The notes beneath the pieces are model-generated. The model worked only from the letters and a program-made list of their open reading frames with translations. It was not told the origin of the DNA and made no database searches. From Actinomycetales bacterium (GTDB taxonomy: Bacteria; Actinomycetota; Actinomycetes; Actinomycetales; JAHECE01), in the NCBI GenBank assembly GCA_024641895.1, contig JAHECE010000017.1, positions 1 through 19,648 on the forward strand: a DNA stretch of 19,648 nt, written 5' to 3'. A program made the translations under genes and the position numbers. How positions within the stretch are numbered: the stretch's first letter is position 1; the number at the start of each line of letters is the position of its first letter. Positions 7,169 to 14,531 of the stretch are shown one piece after another.

Positions 7169-7924
7169 GTGCCCACGAACAAGCAGGCCCGTGTGTACGC
7201 GCACCGGCGCCAGGAGAAGTGGGACCTCCGCCAGCAGCAGCACGCGAAGGCCAGGCGCCGCCACCGGATCGTCGCGGCCACCATCGTCGGGACCCTCATC
7301 GTCGCAACGGGCGCCAGCGCGGTCGTGCTCGCCAACCGGCCGGCCGCCGGCGCCGCTGACCTCCAGGACCCGTTGGCCGGCATGCCGGACATCGCGACCT
7401 ACGACGCGCCGCCACCACCGTCGGACGCGGAGGGCCGGGCGTGGACCGCGACCATGTCCATGTCGGCGGGTGACGTGACCGTGGAGCTCGACGGAGCTGC
7501 GGCACCCCAGGCCGTGGCGTCCTTCCTCATGCTCGCCCGCGACGGGTTCTTCGACGGCAGCACCTGCCATCGGCTGGTCACGGGCAGTCTGATCCAGTGC
7601 GGCGACCCGACCGCCACGGGCTACGGCGGACCTGGCTACGCCTTCGGCCCGATCGAGAACGCCCCGGAAGACATGATCTACCCGGCAGGAACGGTGGCGA
7701 TGGCCCGCAACGGCGACGACGCCGCCAGCCAGGGCAGCCAGTTCTTCATCGTCCTGAGCGAGACCACCGTGCCGAACGACGCCGCGGGGGGCTATACGGT
7801 CTTCGGGCACGTCACCGAAGGACTTGACGCCCTCGTGGCTGCCACCGCGGGCGGTACGGTCGACGGCGGCCCGGACGGCGAGCCAGCAACACCCGTCACC
7901 ATCGAAGGAGTGGTCATCTCGTGA
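7169..7924 (+). CDS. membrane-anchored cyclophilin-type peptidyl-prolyl cis-trans isomerase
   Basis: The 251-residue product has a basic cytosolic N-terminus (1-33, rich in Arg, Lys and Gln), one membrane anchor at about 34-56, an acidic/Pro-rich spacer to residue 90, and a cyclophilin domain at 92-250. Cyclophilin hallmarks are FFDGSTCHRLV (127-137), IQCGDPTATGYGGPGY (142-157), GTVAMAR (174-180), SQFFIV (190-195) and YTVFGHV (209-215). The catalytic Arg corresponds to R135. Relative to human CypA the active-site Phe60/Met61 positions appear as Ser/Leu and His126 as Tyr, so cyclosporin affinity and possibly activity may be reduced; that alignment was done by eye. The catalytic domain should face outside. 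GTG 7169 follows a near-perfect GGAGGAGG site. The stop overlaps the next start as GTGA. M. tuberculosis has a cyclophilin gene at the same place beside rel. Confidence 0.95.
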   Translation: MPTNKQARVYAHRRQEKWDLRQQQHAKARRRHRIVAATIVGTLIVATGASAVVLANRPAAGAADLQDPLAGMPDIATYDAPPPPSDAEGRAWTATMSMSAGDVTVELDGAAAPQAVASFLMLARDGFFDGSTCHRLVTGSLIQCGDPTATGYGGPGYAFGPIENAPEDMIYPAGTVAMARNGDDAASQGSQFFIVLSETTVPNDAAGGYTVFGHVTEGLDALVAATAGGTVDGGPDGEPATPVTIEGVVIS

Positions 7925-9849
7925 GCGAGTCGACCGAGAGCCCGACTCCGTCGAGCGCCCCGCGCCCGACACCCAGGCCCGTTCCGAAGCCGCGGCCCGG
8001 CCACACCGGCCCGGCGCACGCGCGAGAAATCCCTAGCGGCACCGAGGAGACGACGCAGGTGACGACGGACGCGACCACCCCCCAGGCGGACAATCCCGAG
8101 TTGACGACACCCGAGGCGGTCGAACCTCCCACGCTCGACGCCGGCGCCGACGCCTCGCCCGAGAGCACCGACGCCTCGCCCGAGAGCACCGACGCCTCGC
8201 CCGAGAGCACCGACGCCTCGCCCGAGAGCACCGACGCCTCGCCCGAGAGCTCGGACGCGGACGCGGTGCAGGACGAGGATCCGACCGCCGGCGTGCCGGG
8301 CGACGAGCCTCACGTCGAAGCGCTCCCGGATGAGCCTGGGTCGGATGAGCCTGGGTCCTCCGCCGGGACGGCCGACGCCGAGGTGGTCAAGACGCACGCG
8401 ACCGCGGCCGGTGCGTCCGCGGCTACCCCAGCGAGGCCGAGCCCTGCCGGGGCCAAGCCTGGCAAGGCCGGAAAGCCTGGCAAGGGCTCTGGCCCCCGCC
8501 CCCCGCGCCGCCCCGGAACGGGTTCACCGGCAGCCGCCGTGCCACGCCCGCCCAAACCGGGGCCGGGGCCGGTCGCTCCCCCGGTTCACGACGCACAGGA
8601 AGCCGCGCACGCGGCCGCCTGGGGCCGCGTCGACGGCGACGGCACCGTCTGGGTGCGCGAAGCCCGCGGTGAGCGCGTCGTCGGGCAGTTCCCGGACGCG
8701 GAGGCGAAGGAGGCGCTCGCCTTCTACGTCGTCCGCTTCCTCGACCTCCAGGCCCAGGTCGACCTTCTCGAGGCGCGCCTCGGCCAGCTCTCGGTCAAGG
8801 AGATCGACCACACCCTCGCCTCCCTCGAGGAGTCACTGATCGAGCCCGCTGCTGTGGGGGACCTCGACGGTCTCCGGGCGCGACTCGCCGACCTCAAGAC
8901 GTCCGCCGACGAGCGACGCGCCCAGGCGGCGGTCGAGCGTGAAGCGGCCCGCGCCCAGGCCTTGGCCGCCAGGACCGTGATCGTCGAGCAGGCCGAAGAG
9001 CTGGCCGGTGCCGATCCTGAGCGCACGCAGTGGCGCCAGGCCGGCGAGAAGCTCCGGGCGCTGCTCGAGGAGTGGAAGGAAGCCCAGCGGCACGGCCCGC
9101 GAGTCGACAAGGAGAGCGAAGACGCGCTGTGGAAGCGCTTCTCTCAGGCTCGGGCCACCTTCGACCGTGGCCGCCGCCAGTACTTCGCCGAGCTCGAGCA
9201 GCAGCGCAACCAGGCGAAGGCCACGAAGGAACAGATCATCGAGAAGGCCGAGCAGCTGGCTACCTCGACCGACTGGGGCACGACAGCGGGCACCTATCGC
9301 GGCCTGATGGACCAGTGGAAGGCCACCGGCCGCGCAGCACCCCGCGAGGACGACGCGCTCTGGGAACGCTTCCGCGCCGCGCAGGATGCCTTCTTCGCAG
9401 CCCGCGCCGCGGCCGGTACGGCAACGGATGAGGAGTACGGCGATAACCTCAAGGCGAAGCTCGCGCTGCTCGCCGAGGCCGAGGCACTCCTGCCGATCAA
9501 GGACCTCAACCGGACACGGACAACCTTGCGGTCCGTCCAGGAACGCTGGGACGCGATCGGCAAGGTCCCGCGCGGCGACGTGCAGCGGATCGAGGGCCGC
9601 CTCCGCGCCGTCGAGCAGGCCGTCCGTGATGCGCAGTCGACCCAGTGGACCAAGCGCAACCCCGAGGCACAGGCTCGCACGGAGGGGCTCGCGGCACAGC
9701 TCGAGGCCTCGATCGCCGGCCTCGAGGCCGATCTCGACTCCGCGAAGGCCAAGGGCGACAAGCGCGCGATCGACGAGGCCACGTCGGCGCTCTCGGCGCG
9801 CAAGGCGTGGCTCGCGCAGGTGCGCCGGACGGCCAGCGAGATCAGCTGA
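7921..9849 (+). CDS. DUF349 repeat protein with long disordered N-terminus
   Basis: The 642-residue product has two parts. Residues 1-225 are low-complexity and presumably disordered: Ser/Thr/Pro-rich, then acidic with a seven-residue DASPEST repeat (77-111), then a Gly/Pro/Lys basic segment with PGKAGKPGKG at 179-188. Residues 228-640 are mostly helical and include three DUF349 repeats, best seen at 351-422 (EEWKEAQRHGPR...DALWKRF), 436-496 (DQWKATGRAAP...ALWERF) and 510-572 (ERWDAIGKVPRGD), with coiled-coil-like linkers. DUF349 proteins have no firmly established activity that I can state. GTG 7921 overlaps the cyclophilin stop as GTGA and has AAGGAG at 7905-7910, so the two are cotranscribed and coupled. 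A 20-bp perfect hairpin directly follows the stop. Confidence 0.93.
   Translation: MSESTESPTPSSAPRPTPRPVPKPRPGHTGPAHAREIPSGTEETTQVTTDATTPQADNPELTTPEAVEPPTLDAGADASPESTDASPESTDASPESTDASPESTDASPESSDADAVQDEDPTAGVPGDEPHVEALPDEPGSDEPGSSAGTADAEVVKTHATAAGASAATPARPSPAGAKPGKAGKPGKGSGPRPPRRPGTGSPAAAVPRPPKPGPGPVAPPVHDAQEAAHAAAWGRVDGDGTVWVREARGERVVGQFPDAEAKEALAFYVVRFLDLQAQVDLLEARLGQLSVKEIDHTLASLEESLIEPAAVGDLDGLRARLADLKTSADERRAQAAVEREAARAQALAARTVIVEQAEELAGADPERTQWRQAGEKLRALLEEWKEAQRHGPRVDKESEDALWKRFSQARATFDRGRRQYFAELEQQRNQAKATKEQIIEKAEQLATSTDWGTTAGTYRGLMDQWKATGRAAPREDDALWERFRAAQDAFFAARAAAGTATDEEYGDNLKAKLALLAEAEALLPIKDLNRTRTTLRSVQERWDAIGKVPRGDVQRIEGRLRAVEQAVRDAQSTQWTKRNPEAQARTEGLAAQLEASIAGLEADLDSAKAKGDKRAIDEATSALSARKAWLAQVRRTASEIS
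8149..8253 (+). repeat. in-frame 21-bp tandem repeat, five units (DASPEST)
   Basis: Four consecutive 21-base units beginning GACGCCTCGCCCGAGAGC (8149-8232) are identical base for base. A fifth (8233-8253) differs only in its last three bases, turning Thr into Ser. Each unit encodes DASPEST, so changes in copy number keep the reading frame. Perfect identity, including third codon positions, indicates recent slippage or unequal-exchange expansion. A second small duplication follows at 8329-8358: two 15-base units encoding DEPGS, differing by one base. Confidence 0.95.
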
Positions 9850-9853
9850 GGCT

Positions 9854-9896
9854 CTGCGTCCGTGGGGGCGTCCGCAGGACGCCCCCACGGACGCAG
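9854..9896 (+). terminator. intrinsic terminator-like hairpin, 20-bp perfect stem
   Basis: Arms 9854-9873 and 9877-9896 are perfectly complementary over 20 bp with a GCA loop. It begins five bases after the DUF349 stop and is followed by TCGTCC rather than a T-tract. It should end the cyclophilin-DUF349 transcript and isolate the AbiEi-like gene at 9957. Confidence 0.88.
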
Positions 9897-9956
9897 TCGT
9901 CCACAGCCCGGGGGCGCGGGCCGGGCGGAGCCGGGCAAGGCAGCCATGCTTGGGCG

Positions 9957-10526
9957 ATGACGCGCGCTCTGGACTGGCTCCGTCCGACGGCCCCGGCACC
10001 GCTCCTGGGGCGGCGCGGCGGCTCGGCCGAGGCCGAGCAGCTGCGCCGAGACGGACTCGTCGTCGAGGTGTGGCCCGGCGTCCTTCGTGCACTCGATCTT
10101 GCGCACGGCGCCGCCGGCCGATCCGGCGCGGTCGCGGCACTGGTGCCCTCCGGGTCCGTCCTGGCCTATCAGGCGGCCGTCTGGGTGCACACGGGCCGCC
10201 ATCGACCGCAACGCCTCGATGTCGTGCTCACGGGCGGTCGGCACAGGTCGACTCCGCAGGTTCGGACGCACGCCGAGCGGCTGGCGCCGGCCGACGTCGT
10301 CCGCGTCGGCGGGCGAGCCGTGACCTCGCTCGGCCGGACGGCGGTCGACGTCGCCCGGCGCTGCGACCCCTCGGACGTGCCCGGCTGGCTGGCCGCACTC
10401 CGTGCCCACGGACTCAACCCGGCAGACGTCGTAGCGGCACTCGAGCGGGCGAGCGGACTGCGGGGGGCGCCGCGGGCGAGAAGGCTCCTCGCGCCCGTGC
10501 TCCAGGGGTCCGTATCCCTCGGGTGA
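9957..10526 (+). CDS. AbiEi-like protein (type IV antitoxin family), orphan
   Basis: The 189-residue product begins MTRALDWLRPTAPAPLL. It contains a short N-terminal segment resembling the degenerate winged helix of AbiEi-family proteins (LRRDGLVVEVWPGVL, about 33-47), followed by an AbiEi C-terminal-like body: a VLAYQAAVWVHTG helix (about 68-80), a beta strand RLDVVLTGG (about 86-94), VRTHAERLAPADVVRVGG, and VTSLGRTAVDVARRC (about 122-136). The last pattern matches the TSPARTxxDLAR segment typical of actinobacterial AbiEi-like proteins. No DUF559-type nuclease domain is attached and no AbiEii toxin gene is adjacent; the neighbour, facing it, is rel. Many actinobacteria carry such solitary genes, so an antitoxin role should not be assumed. 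No Shine-Dalgarno precedes ATG 9957; a CATGCT hexamer six bases upstream might permit leaderless expression. Confidence 0.75.
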   Translation: MTRALDWLRPTAPAPLLGRRGGSAEAEQLRRDGLVVEVWPGVLRALDLAHGAAGRSGAVAALVPSGSVLAYQAAVWVHTGRHRPQRLDVVLTGGRHRSTPQVRTHAERLAPADVVRVGGRAVTSLGRTAVDVARRCDPSDVPGWLAALRAHGLNPADVVAALERASGLRGAPRARRLLAPVLQGSVSLG

Positions 10527-10550
10527 CCGGCCGGGCCGCGCCGGTCACCC
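10521..10550 (+). terminator. hairpin overlapping the stop of the AbiEi-like gene
   Basis: Arms 10521-10531 and 10540-10550 form a perfect 11-bp stem with an 8-base loop. The stem includes the stop codon at 10524-10526. It lies between convergent genes (AbiEi-like and rel) and may terminate both. A second, branched palindrome, CTGCGG/CCGCAG at 10563-10568 and 10587-10592 with an inner partly overlapping GCCCG/CGGGC stem, follows. No T-tract is present on either strand. Confidence 0.55.
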
Positions 10551-10650
10551 TGCCCGCGACCGCTGCGGAGCGGGCCCGTTGCCGGGCCGCAGTCAGGCCA
10601 GGGACGAGCGCGATCGGGACCGCCGACCCGTCGACCCGTCGACTGGTCGG

Positions 10651-13008
10651 TCAGCGGATCGGCTCGGGCTTCGCGGCGGGGTCGTGGCGGACCGTCGGTT
10701 GCGCCCCGGCCCGGTGACCGGCCCCGGTGATCCGATAGACGTCGAAGACGCCGTCGATGTTGCGCACAGCGGCCAGGATGTGCCCGAGGTGGCTGGGCTC
10801 GGCCATCTCGAACGCGAACTTCGAGAACGCGACGCGATCACGTGACGTCGAGACGGTCGCCGAGAGGATGTTGACGTGGTGGTCGGAGAGGACCCGCGTC
10901 ACGTCGGACAGGAGGCGGTTGCGGTCGAGCGCTTCGACCTGGATCTGGACGAGGAACACGCTCTGCGCGTGCGGGGCCCACTCGACTTCGACGATGCGCT
11001 CGGGTTGGGCCTTGAGCTCGACCACGTTCGAGCAGTCATCCCGGTGCACCGATACGCCGGCGCCACGAGTCACGAAACCGATGATCGGGTCCCCGGGGAC
11101 GGGAGTACAGCAACGCGCGAGCTTGGCCCAGACGTCGTCGACGCCCTTGACGATGACGCCCGGCTCGCCCTGGCGAGGCCGAGGCCGCGCGAGCCCGGGC
11201 CGGGTGACCTCAGCGAGGTCCTCCTCGTTGCCTGTCTCGCCGCCGAGGTTCTGGACCAGCCGCTGCACCACCGTGCTAGCCGTGACCTGGCCCTCGCCGA
11301 CCGCTGCGTAGAGCGACGAGACGTCCGGGTAGCGCATCTCCCCTGCGAGCACCGCGAGCACGTCGTGCGAGAGCAGGCGCTGGATCGGGAGGTTCTGCTT
11401 ACGCATCGCCTTGGTGATCGCCGCCTTGCCCTGGTCGATCGCCTCCTCCCGGCGCTCCTTCGAGAACCAGCCGCGGATCTTCGTCCGAGCGCGGGTCGAC
11501 TGGACGAAGCCCAGCCAGTCCTGGCTCGGACCCGCAGACTCCGACCGCGAGGTGAAGATCTCGACGGAGTCGCCGTTCTCGAGAGTCGACTCGAGCGGCA
11601 CGAGGCGGCCGTTGACCCGGGCGCCCATCGTGCGGTGCCCGACCTCGGTGTGCACCGCGTAGGCGAAGTCGACAGGCGTGGACCCGGCGGGAAGGGCGAT
11701 CACGTCGCCCTTCGGGGTGAAGACGTAGACCTCAGCGCCGGAGACCTCGAAACGGAGCGCCTCGAGGAACTCCCCGGGGTCGGCCGTCTCGCGCTGCCAG
11801 TCCACGATCTGCCGCAGCCAGGGCAGGTCGGCGTTCTCGGGGGCCTCAGCCGCCCGGCCGTCCTTGGTGGTCTCCTTGTACTTCCAGTGGGCCGCCACGC
11901 CGTACTCCGCCCGGCGGTGCATGTCGTGGGTGCGGATCTGGATCTCGATCGGCTTGTTGCCCGGCCCGATCACCGTTGTGTGCAGCGACTGGTACAGGTT
12001 GAACTTGGGCATCGCGATGTAGTCCTTGAACCGCCCCGCGACCGGCTTCCAGCGGGCGTGCAGCGCCCCGAGTGCCGCGTAGCAGTCCCGGACCGAGTCG
12101 ACCAGCACTCGCACCCCGACGAGGTCGTAGATGTCGGTGAAGTCCCGACCTCGCACGATCATCTTCTGGTAGATCGAGTAGTAGTGCTTCGGTCGGCCGC
12201 TGACCACGCAACGGATGCGCGCAGTGCGCAGCTCGGTGGTGACGTTCTCCCTGACCTCCGAGAGGTACTCCTCCCGGGCGGGCGCCCGCTCGGCCACCAG
12301 GTGGACGAGCTCGTCGTAGACCTTGGGGTAGAGGGTCGCGAAGGAGAGGTCCTCGAGCTCCCACTTGATCGTGTTCATGCCTAGCCGGTGGGCCAGGGGC
12401 GCGTAGATCTCGAGCGTCTCGCGAGCCTTGCGCTGAGTCGACTCGCCGGAGACGTACTTCCAGGCGCGGGCGTTGTGCAACCGGTCGGCAAGCTTGATGA
12501 CGAGCACCCGGATGTCTCGCGCCATCGCGATGACCATCTTGCGGACGGTCTCGGCCTGAGCCGCCTCGCCGTACTTGACCTTGTCCAGCTTGGTCACGCC
12601 ATCGACGAGCAGGGCGATCTCGTCGCCGAAGTCCGCGCGCAACATCTCGAGGCTGTAGGGCGTGTCCTCGACGGTGTCGTGAAGGAGGGCGGCCGCCAGC
12701 GTCGCGGGCGGGAGGCCGAGATCCGCCAGAATCCTGGCGACGGCCACGGGATGCGTGATGTACGGCTCGCCGCTCTTGCGGAGCTGACCGTCGTGCGCGC
12801 GCTCCGCGACGACGTACGCCCGCTCGACGACGGACATGTCCGCTCGGGGGTGGTTGGCTCGCGCGGCAACCAGGATCGGTTCGATCTCCGGGAAGGCGAC
12901 GACGTGACCACGCGAACCGCGCCTGCCGAGTCGTGACAGCACGCGAGCGCCCGGCACCACCGGTTCCAGGGGTGCGGCCTGCCTCGCAGACAGGGCCTCG
13001 TCGCTCAT
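10651..13008 (-). CDS. relA: bifunctional (p)ppGpp synthetase/hydrolase (Rel, RSH family)
   Basis: The 785-residue product is a full-length long RSH enzyme that makes and degrades the stringent-response alarmone (p)ppGpp. The HD hydrolase domain keeps its key residues: H86 in YITHPVAV, the HD pair 110-111 in LLHDTVED, and KLADRLHNAR at 172-181. The synthetase domain shows GRPKHYYSIYQKM (271-283), YDLVGVRV (294-301), RFKD (326-329) and EIQIRT (355-360). The RxKD form is that of bifunctional rather than synthetase-only enzymes. TGS domain about 424-485, conserved-cysteine region ARCCTPVPGD (631-640) with C659, and ACT domain 685-760 follow. All catalytic motifs look intact. ATG 13008 has no clear Shine-Dalgarno but has a -10-like box six bases upstream, suggesting a leaderless mRNA. 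Upstream lies the decayed apt instead of an intact one. Confidence 0.98.
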   Translation of the reverse strand: MSDEALSARQAAPLEPVVPGARVLSRLGRRGSRGHVVAFPEIEPILVAARANHPRADMSVVERAYVVAERAHDGQLRKSGEPYITHPVAVARILADLGLPPATLAAALLHDTVEDTPYSLEMLRADFGDEIALLVDGVTKLDKVKYGEAAQAETVRKMVIAMARDIRVLVIKLADRLHNARAWKYVSGESTQRKARETLEIYAPLAHRLGMNTIKWELEDLSFATLYPKVYDELVHLVAERAPAREEYLSEVRENVTTELRTARIRCVVSGRPKHYYSIYQKMIVRGRDFTDIYDLVGVRVLVDSVRDCYAALGALHARWKPVAGRFKDYIAMPKFNLYQSLHTTVIGPGNKPIEIQIRTHDMHRRAEYGVAAHWKYKETTKDGRAAEAPENADLPWLRQIVDWQRETADPGEFLEALRFEVSGAEVYVFTPKGDVIALPAGSTPVDFAYAVHTEVGHRTMGARVNGRLVPLESTLENGDSVEIFTSRSESAGPSQDWLGFVQSTRARTKIRGWFSKERREEAIDQGKAAITKAMRKQNLPIQRLLSHDVLAVLAGEMRYPDVSSLYAAVGEGQVTASTVVQRLVQNLGGETGNEEDLAEVTRPGLARPRPRQGEPGVIVKGVDDVWAKLARCCTPVPGDPIIGFVTRGAGVSVHRDDCSNVVELKAQPERIVEVEWAPHAQSVFLVQIQVEALDRNRLLSDVTRVLSDHHVNILSATVSTSRDRVAFSKFAFEMAEPSHLGHILAAVRNIDGVFDVYRITGAGHRAGAQPTVRHDPAAKPEPIR

Positions 13009-13014
13009 CCGCCG

Positions 13015-13020
13015 ATTCTA
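13015..13020 (-). promoter_or_regulatory. putative -10 box for leaderless rel transcript
   Basis: Read on the minus strand, TAGAAT fits TANNNT and ends six bases before the rel ATG, so transcription would start at or next to the A of ATG. A weak -35 (CTGAGC, three matches to TTGACA) lies sixteen bases upstream, overlapping the stop codon of the apt remnant. There is no good Shine-Dalgarno, which agrees with leaderless initiation, a mode common in actinobacteria. Confidence 0.5.
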
Positions 13021-13038
13021 GGGCCGGTCACGGCCTGC

Positions 13039-13458
13039 TCAGGTGATCAGGAGCGTGTGCAGGTCACGCTCACGGAGCACGGGCCGGCCCCCGGGTCGCG
13101 CGAACGTCGTCTACCCCGAGCACCCGGGCGCCGTCCGAGAGCCCGTTCGCGTTGACCCGAGCGTCGCGGTGCCGTTCGAGCACGTCCGCCTCGGCGACAA
13201 GGGGGGCGGCAGCCTGGTCGCCTTGCGAACGGCCATCATCCCGACGCCGAGGCACGCGCTGCGAGGGCGAAACCCCGCCCCTCGGTGCCCGCCACGACGT
13301 CCACCCGGCGGGTGACGCCTGCGGCGCACGTGCCTCTGCGACGAACGGCGGACCGTTCGTCAGCAGCGACGTGCTGTCGGTCGCCCGGCTCCGGGGTGAG
13401 GGTCCGAGACGGGTTCGGACACCGACGCGACGAGTTCGGCCGCGCCGGCAGCCGTCAC
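13039..13458 (-). pseudogene. apt: decayed adenine phosphoribosyltransferase gene (multiple frameshifts, internal 3' deletion)
   Basis: No full-length frame exists here, but pieces matching Apt in the right order lie in all three minus-strand frames. From the GTG at 13458, which overlaps the secF stop as GTGA: MTAAGAAELVASV...SDPHPG; then TSLLTNGPPFVAEARA (frame shifted; family pattern TPLLADGPAF); RVDVVAGTEGRGFALA (shifted; family G-x-EARGF); LGVGMMAVRKATRLPPP (shifted; family AVRKAGKLP); VNANGLSDGARVLG plus VDDVRATRG (shifted; the PRPP loop VLVVDDVLATGG with Leu to Arg and Gly to Arg changes); and finally VLRERDLHTLLIT and TGA at 13041-13039, like an Apt C-terminus. About 35 codons between PRPP loop and C-terminus are missing. 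The starting frame meets TGA at 13362-13360. The position between secF and rel is the normal apt locus in actinobacteria. Alignment was made from memory of the family. Confidence 0.85.
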
Positions 13459-14531
13459 CGCCGCTTCTTCTTGCGGTGGGGCAGCGCCGCACTTCCGAGG
13501 TGGACACCGGCGACCCGACCACCGACCGTGACGCTGACGGGCTCACCCCCGGCATCCGCTGCCTGGGCGCGCAGCGCCAGCACCTTGGCCGTGTGCTCCG
13601 CGATCGCCGGCGACCGCTGTCGCAGGGTCACCTCGAGCGGTGCCGCGATGAAGATGGACGACAGCGTCGAGGCGAGCATGCCGATGAACAGCGCGAGGGA
13701 GATGTCACGCAGTGTCCCCGCTCCCAGGAGGAACGCCCCGACGAAGAGGATCGACGCCACTGGCAGGAGTCCGACGATCGAGGTGTTGATCGACCGGACG
13801 ATGGTCTGGTTGACCGCGAGGTTCGACGCCTCGGCGTACGTCACCCGGGTCTGGTCGGTGATGCCGGCGGTGTTTTCGCGCACCTTGTCGAACACGACGA
13901 CGGTGTCGTACAGCGAGTAACCGAGGATCGTGAGGAAACCGATGACAGATGCGGGTGTGACCTCGAACCCGATCCCGGCATAGAGACCGACGGTCACGAT
14001 GACGTCGTTCAGCAGCGCGACGAGCGCGGCCACCGCCATCGTCCACGTACGGAAATAGGCCGCCATCACGAGCGTCACGAGGACCAGGAACGTGATGAGG
14101 CCCTGGAACGCCTTCCGGGTCACATCAGCGCCCCAGGACGGTCCGACGAACGACGATGTGACGTTCTCGACCGGGACGTCGTACGCCGCCGCCAGATCTG
14201 CCCTCATGGCAGCTGTCTCAGAGCTCGTCAGCTCCTCGGTCTGCACGCGCACCGAGTCGTTGCCGACGATGGTCACGCGCGGCGCCTGGGCCCCGGCCTG
14301 CTCCAGGACGGACCGGGCCGGGCCCTCGACGGCGTTGCTGGTGCCGGAGACGACGAACTCCGAGCCGCCCCGGAACTCGATGCCAGGGTTGAGCTCGCGG
14401 ACCAGCAGCAGCAGCAGCGAGATCGCAATGACCGTGGCCGCGATGACGAACCAGCGCCGCCTCTTGGCGACGATCGGGAACGACCGCTTGCCGGTGTAGA
14501 GGTCGTTCCCGAGCTGCGCGAAGCTGGGCAT
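13455..14531 (-). CDS. secF: protein translocase subunit SecF
   Basis: The 358-residue product is the smaller half of the SecDF pair, which uses the proton gradient to help pull exported proteins out of the SecYEG channel. It shows TM1 at about 27-45, the start of the periplasmic domain NPGIEFRGGSEFV (48-60), then five further membrane spans at about 142-160, 166-187, 193-213, 251-272 and 278-298. The conserved LGYSLYDTVVVFDKVREN (203-220) contains the acidic residues implicated in proton movement. The C-terminal 55 residues are cytosolic and end in a KKKRR basic tail. ATG 14531 shares its A with the secD stop (TGATG); a GTG one codon earlier at 14534 has better spacing from an AGGGA element and is equally possible. 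Its stop overlaps the GTG of the apt remnant. Confidence 0.97.
   Translation of the reverse strand: MPSFAQLGNDLYTGKRSFPIVAKRRRWFVIAATVIAISLLLLLVRELNPGIEFRGGSEFVVSGTSNAVEGPARSVLEQAGAQAPRVTIVGNDSVRVQTEELTSSETAAMRADLAAAYDVPVENVTSSFVGPSWGADVTRKAFQGLITFLVLVTLVMAAYFRTWTMAVAALVALLNDVIVTVGLYAGIGFEVTPASVIGFLTILGYSLYDTVVVFDKVRENTAGITDQTRVTYAEASNLAVNQTIVRSINTSIVGLLPVASILFVGAFLLGAGTLRDISLALFIGMLASTLSSIFIAAPLEVTLRQRSPAIAEHTAKVLALRAQAADAGGEPVSVTVGGRVAGVHLGSAALPHRKKKRR

Noticed and set aside
7031..7972. Upstream extension of the hydrolase frame to 7972
   Set aside because: The extension lies antisense to the cyclophilin gene and has shadow composition. Metallo-beta-lactamase similarity starts at GTG 7030.
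8149..8253. Tandem repeat considered as a CRISPR array or intergenic satellite
   Set aside because: The units are directly contiguous without spacers, are 21 bases long, and keep the reading frame of the DUF349 gene, so they are coding repeats.
10876..12384. 502-codon plus-strand open frame inside rel
   Set aside because: It is antisense to the rel synthetase and hydrolase domains, with the composition of a complement-strand shadow.
13070..13555. 161-codon minus-strand open frame between secF and rel, considered as a new gene
   Set aside because: Its first part overlaps secF out of frame, and its second part contains only two of the Apt-like segments, in the wrong company. It is one frame of the apt pseudogene, not a gene.
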